Shown in pieces: positions 7,911 through 9,503 of a DNA stretch of 9,503 nt. The position numbers and the translations under genes were made by a program. This DNA is from Candidatus Pollutiaquabacter sp. GTDB lineage: Bacteria > Bacteroidota > Bacteroidia > AKYH767-A > 2013-40CM-41-45. How positions within the stretch are numbered: position 1 is the first letter of the stretch; every line of letters starts with the position of its first letter. Below the pieces are notes generated by a model that had not been told where the DNA came from, ran no database searches, and saw nothing but the letters and a program-made list of their open reading frames with translations. Location of the stretch: NCBI GenBank assembly GCA_903854075.1, contig CAINVI010000269.1:1-9503 (forward strand), read 5' to 3'.

Positions 7911-8033
7911 AAAATCGAGTTTTTGACTGTCACAGTTCTGTCATGAAACTGCGTTTTCAACGTGAATTCTGACAATTCTACACCAAATTTTGGTCAGGTG
8001 ATATGATATTTATCATATATCAGAAACTGCAGT
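7911..8033 (-). promoter_or_regulatory. hemA leader with two palindromes; probable promoter/operator region
   Basis: This stretch before hemA is AT-rich. It contains ACCAAA-T-TTTGGT (7982-7994) and ATATGATA-TT-TATCATAT (8001-8018), two perfect palindromes 6 bp apart. Closer to the gene are the direct repeats TGTCA (7928-7932 and 7940-7944 on the + strand) and two AGAATT motifs read on the - strand. The best - strand promoter candidate is TAGAATTG (7980-7973), one mismatch from TAnnTTTG, without a clear -33 element. Palindromes just upstream of a -7-like box suit binding of a dimeric regulator, but no regulator is identified. None of the palindromes has a T run typical of a terminator. Confidence 0.4.
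8001..8018. repeat. AT-rich 18-bp palindrome upstream of hemA
   Basis: ATATGATA and TATCATAT are exact reverse complements separated by TT. The flanks add a near match (TGATAT on the left, ATATCA on the right, offset by 2 bp). It lies about 90 bp before the hemA GTG and could be an operator. The stem is all A/T except one G-C pair, and no T run follows, so a terminator is unlikely. Confidence 0.5.
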
Positions 8034-8055
8034 AAAAACGGCAGGGTTACCCGTT
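8034..8055 (-). terminator. Weak hairpin with short T run at the end of the 467-aa gene
   Basis: On the - strand, AACGG (8055-8051) pairs with CCGTT (8041-8037) around a 9-nt loop containing the TAA stop codon, followed by three more T (8036-8034). A 5-bp stem and a short T run make a weak terminator at best, so readthrough into hemA remains plausible. Confidence 0.3.
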
Positions 8056-9450
8056 GCATTTTTCACGCAGCCAGCGGATATCCGCCACTTGCTTGACCTC
8101 TTCCAATTCGCGGGCAATAGCCGCCAGTTTTTGAGTTTCCCCATCCGCTTTCAGTAATAAGGCGGCGAATCGGATGAAATTCTTGTAAATCGTCCGCTGG
8201 TACGCTGACACTTGTTTGTGGCGGGATAGAAATGTCCGAAAGGAAGACGCCTGGTAAAAAAAGAGATCCTCGTCTTGTTGTTCGAAATATATTTTGAGCA
8301 AAATAGAACGGACATCGAGTGCATAAAACACATCCGTGAATTCCACCTGTTGAAACAATCGCAGTGTTGATTTATAGTCTTTCCGGAAGAAATGGTAATT
8401 GCCCATAGTATAGGTCTCGGCATTGACACGATGTTCCGGCAGCAGATATTTCAGGTGTGACGGAATGAACTTTTCCACCCAGGCAAATTCTCCTATTCGC
8501 AATGCAATCGTAACCATGTTTTTAAACTCGAAGGGCGAAAGTGGCTCATCTTCCAGCAGCGCTACATTGTCAAGCGTCAATTTATAGATATCAAAAAGCT
8601 GTTGGGTATATTCCGTCTTACCGGTATTTAGTTTTTTAATGCAGAAGTTTTTCATGTACTGGAACAATTCGCGCTGCTCTTCGAAGGGGAACTTCCATCC
8701 TTTTTCGCGCATAAATTGCTGCAAGTGCCCGATAATTTCTTCATGTTCGGGGTTTGTCAGTGAATCGTACACCATACGATAGGCGGCCACCGCCGGCTCG
8801 TCGGCAAATGGTGGAGTAGCGGCCAGCAAACGCACCTCTTCCATCAATCGCAGTTCCGCATCGACCGCCAATACGTTACGCGCGTTGATGACCTCGCACG
8901 CATGTTTAAGCTTTGCCGCCACATACCAGGCATCCAAGGATTCAACCACGCGGTTGAAATCAAGCGGCTGCTTTCTAGATTGGTTGCGGCTATCGTGCTG
9001 CAAGCGAAGCCGGGCCAACTCATAACGGAGAAGTAACCCATCCGGATCAACGGCTCCCTCCATTGATTTTTGAAGTTGGTCGGCCTCATACCGGAAGGCC
9101 TTGGGTAAATTTCGACGATTATAGGCCGTTGCAGCCAGTAAGGTACGTTGAGGCGGATCGAGGCGTAGTTCCAATTCGACCAAATAATTCTCAATCCGAC
9201 GTAATAATCCGGATTCTAGCAATCGCATACGCTGGTCATCTCCTTCGAAAGCAGAAAACAACGTATTCATGGCTGCTTCGCGGGAATACGTCGACAATTC
9301 GTTCGCAACCGACAATTCCTCCAAATGAATGAGTAGCTTCACTTCATCCAAATTGGCCGAAAAACCACCCGTTTCCGCATCCCGGACCAACTGTCGTCGC
9401 TCCCGTACACTCAACCCGGAAAATACATGCTGGAGCTTGGAAAGGCTCAT
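8047..9450 (-). CDS. Uncharacterised Bacteroidota protein, probable all-helical repeat (TPR-like) fold
   Basis: I do not recognise a function for this 467-residue protein. It has no signal peptide and no hydrophobic membrane segment, so it should be cytosolic. The composition is rich in Leu, Glu, Arg, Gln and aromatic residues in amphipathic helical patterns. The N-terminus LQHVFSGLSVRERRQLVRDA (residues 6-25) and the segment from about 303 to 430 resemble, from memory, a widespread Bacteroidota hypothetical family whose C-terminal part reads like TPR helix pairs. That segment includes LSPFEFKNMVTIALR, EFAWVEKFI, YHFFRKDYKSTLRLFQQVEF, the LDVRSILLKIYFE helix and SFRTFLSRHK. No catalytic motif is evident. 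The start is an ATG, with an imperfect -7 box directly upstream. It precedes hemA on the same strand with a 136-bp gap; a link to heme synthesis is not shown by the sequence. A scaffold or protein-interaction role is only an inference from the fold. Confidence 0.8.
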   Translation of the reverse strand: MSLSKLQHVFSGLSVRERRQLVRDAETGGFSANLDEVKLLIHLEELSVANELSTYSREAAMNTLFSAFEGDDQRMRLLESGLLRRIENYLVELELRLDPPQRTLLAATAYNRRNLPKAFRYEADQLQKSMEGAVDPDGLLLRYELARLRLQHDSRNQSRKQPLDFNRVVESLDAWYVAAKLKHACEVINARNVLAVDAELRLMEEVRLLAATPPFADEPAVAAYRMVYDSLTNPEHEEIIGHLQQFMREKGWKFPFEEQRELFQYMKNFCIKKLNTGKTEYTQQLFDIYKLTLDNVALLEDEPLSPFEFKNMVTIALRIGEFAWVEKFIPSHLKYLLPEHRVNAETYTMGNYHFFRKDYKSTLRLFQQVEFTDVFYALDVRSILLKIYFEQQDEDLFFYQASSFRTFLSRHKQVSAYQRTIYKNFIRFAALLLKADGETQKLAAIARELEEVKQVADIRWLREKCNG

Positions 9451-9455
9451 TTTTA

Positions 9456-9463
9456 CAAATTAA
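9456..9463 (-). promoter_or_regulatory. Candidate -7 box upstream of the 467-aa gene
   Basis: On the - strand this reads TTAATTTG, one mismatch from TAnnTTTG, in a very AT-rich stretch (9451-9503). It ends only 5 bases before the ATG at 9450, so if used, transcription would begin at or next to the start codon. It may be fortuitous in such AT-rich DNA; the true promoter could lie beyond the window edge. Confidence 0.25.
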
Positions 9464-9503
9464 TATTATTTATAAATATAAGTTATTGTTATTCAGATTA
9501 TTA

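Noticed and set aside
7930..7944. Four-codon upstream frame (Met-Thr-Glu-Leu-stop) on the - strand in the hemA leader, as a glutamyl-tRNA-sensing leader peptide
   Set aside because: It has a single Glu codon, no visible ribosome-binding signal and no attenuator-terminator between it and hemA. Frames this short arise often by chance.

Overview
The window looks like chromosomal housekeeping DNA from a member of the Bacteroidota. The evidence is a perfect TAnnTTTG-type -7 box (TATCTTTG) in front of korA, start codons without clear Shine-Dalgarno sequences, a two-subunit korA/korB 2-oxoacid:ferredoxin oxidoreductase of the kind common in that phylum, and a 467-residue helical protein resembling a hypothetical family I associate with Bacteroidota. 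Genus cannot be set from this sequence. I see no insertion sequence, phage gene, tRNA, rRNA, CRISPR array or defence gene.

Layout, left to right. (1) The 3' part of nadE (glutamine-dependent NAD+ synthetase) runs on the + strand to 904; its glutaminase half lies outside the window. (2) A 142-bp convergent junction holds a strong rho-independent terminator for the - strand genes and a second inverted repeat interleaved with it. (3) Everything else is on the - strand. Reading from the right end in the direction of transcription: a 467-aa helical-repeat-like protein of unknown function (9450-8047); a 136-bp leader with two palindromes; hemA (7910-6636, GTG start); a hemC-hemD fusion (6609-5041); hemB (5031-4057); a 93-bp gap with a promoter; korA (3963-2122); and korB (2087-1047), which ends at the terminator.

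How the genes work together. HemA reduces glutamyl-tRNA(Glu) to glutamate-1-semialdehyde, HemB condenses two 5-aminolevulinates to porphobilinogen, and the HemC-HemD fusion makes hydroxymethylbilane and closes it to uroporphyrinogen III. The block therefore covers the C5 route to uroporphyrinogen III except for the aminomutase hemL, which is not in the window. KorA (fused gamma-alpha) and KorB form a thiamine-diphosphate, 4Fe-4S oxidoreductase that most likely interconverts 2-oxoglutarate and succinyl-CoA with ferredoxin. The hem genes are spaced 9-26 bp apart and are probably one transcript. korAB has its own promoter, but no terminator separates it from hemB, so readthrough is possible.

No clearly undescribed system was found. 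The points most worth a second look are the hemC-hemD fusion, the palindromic leader before hemA, the unknown 467-aa gene, the korA start choice and the interleaved repeats at the convergent junction.
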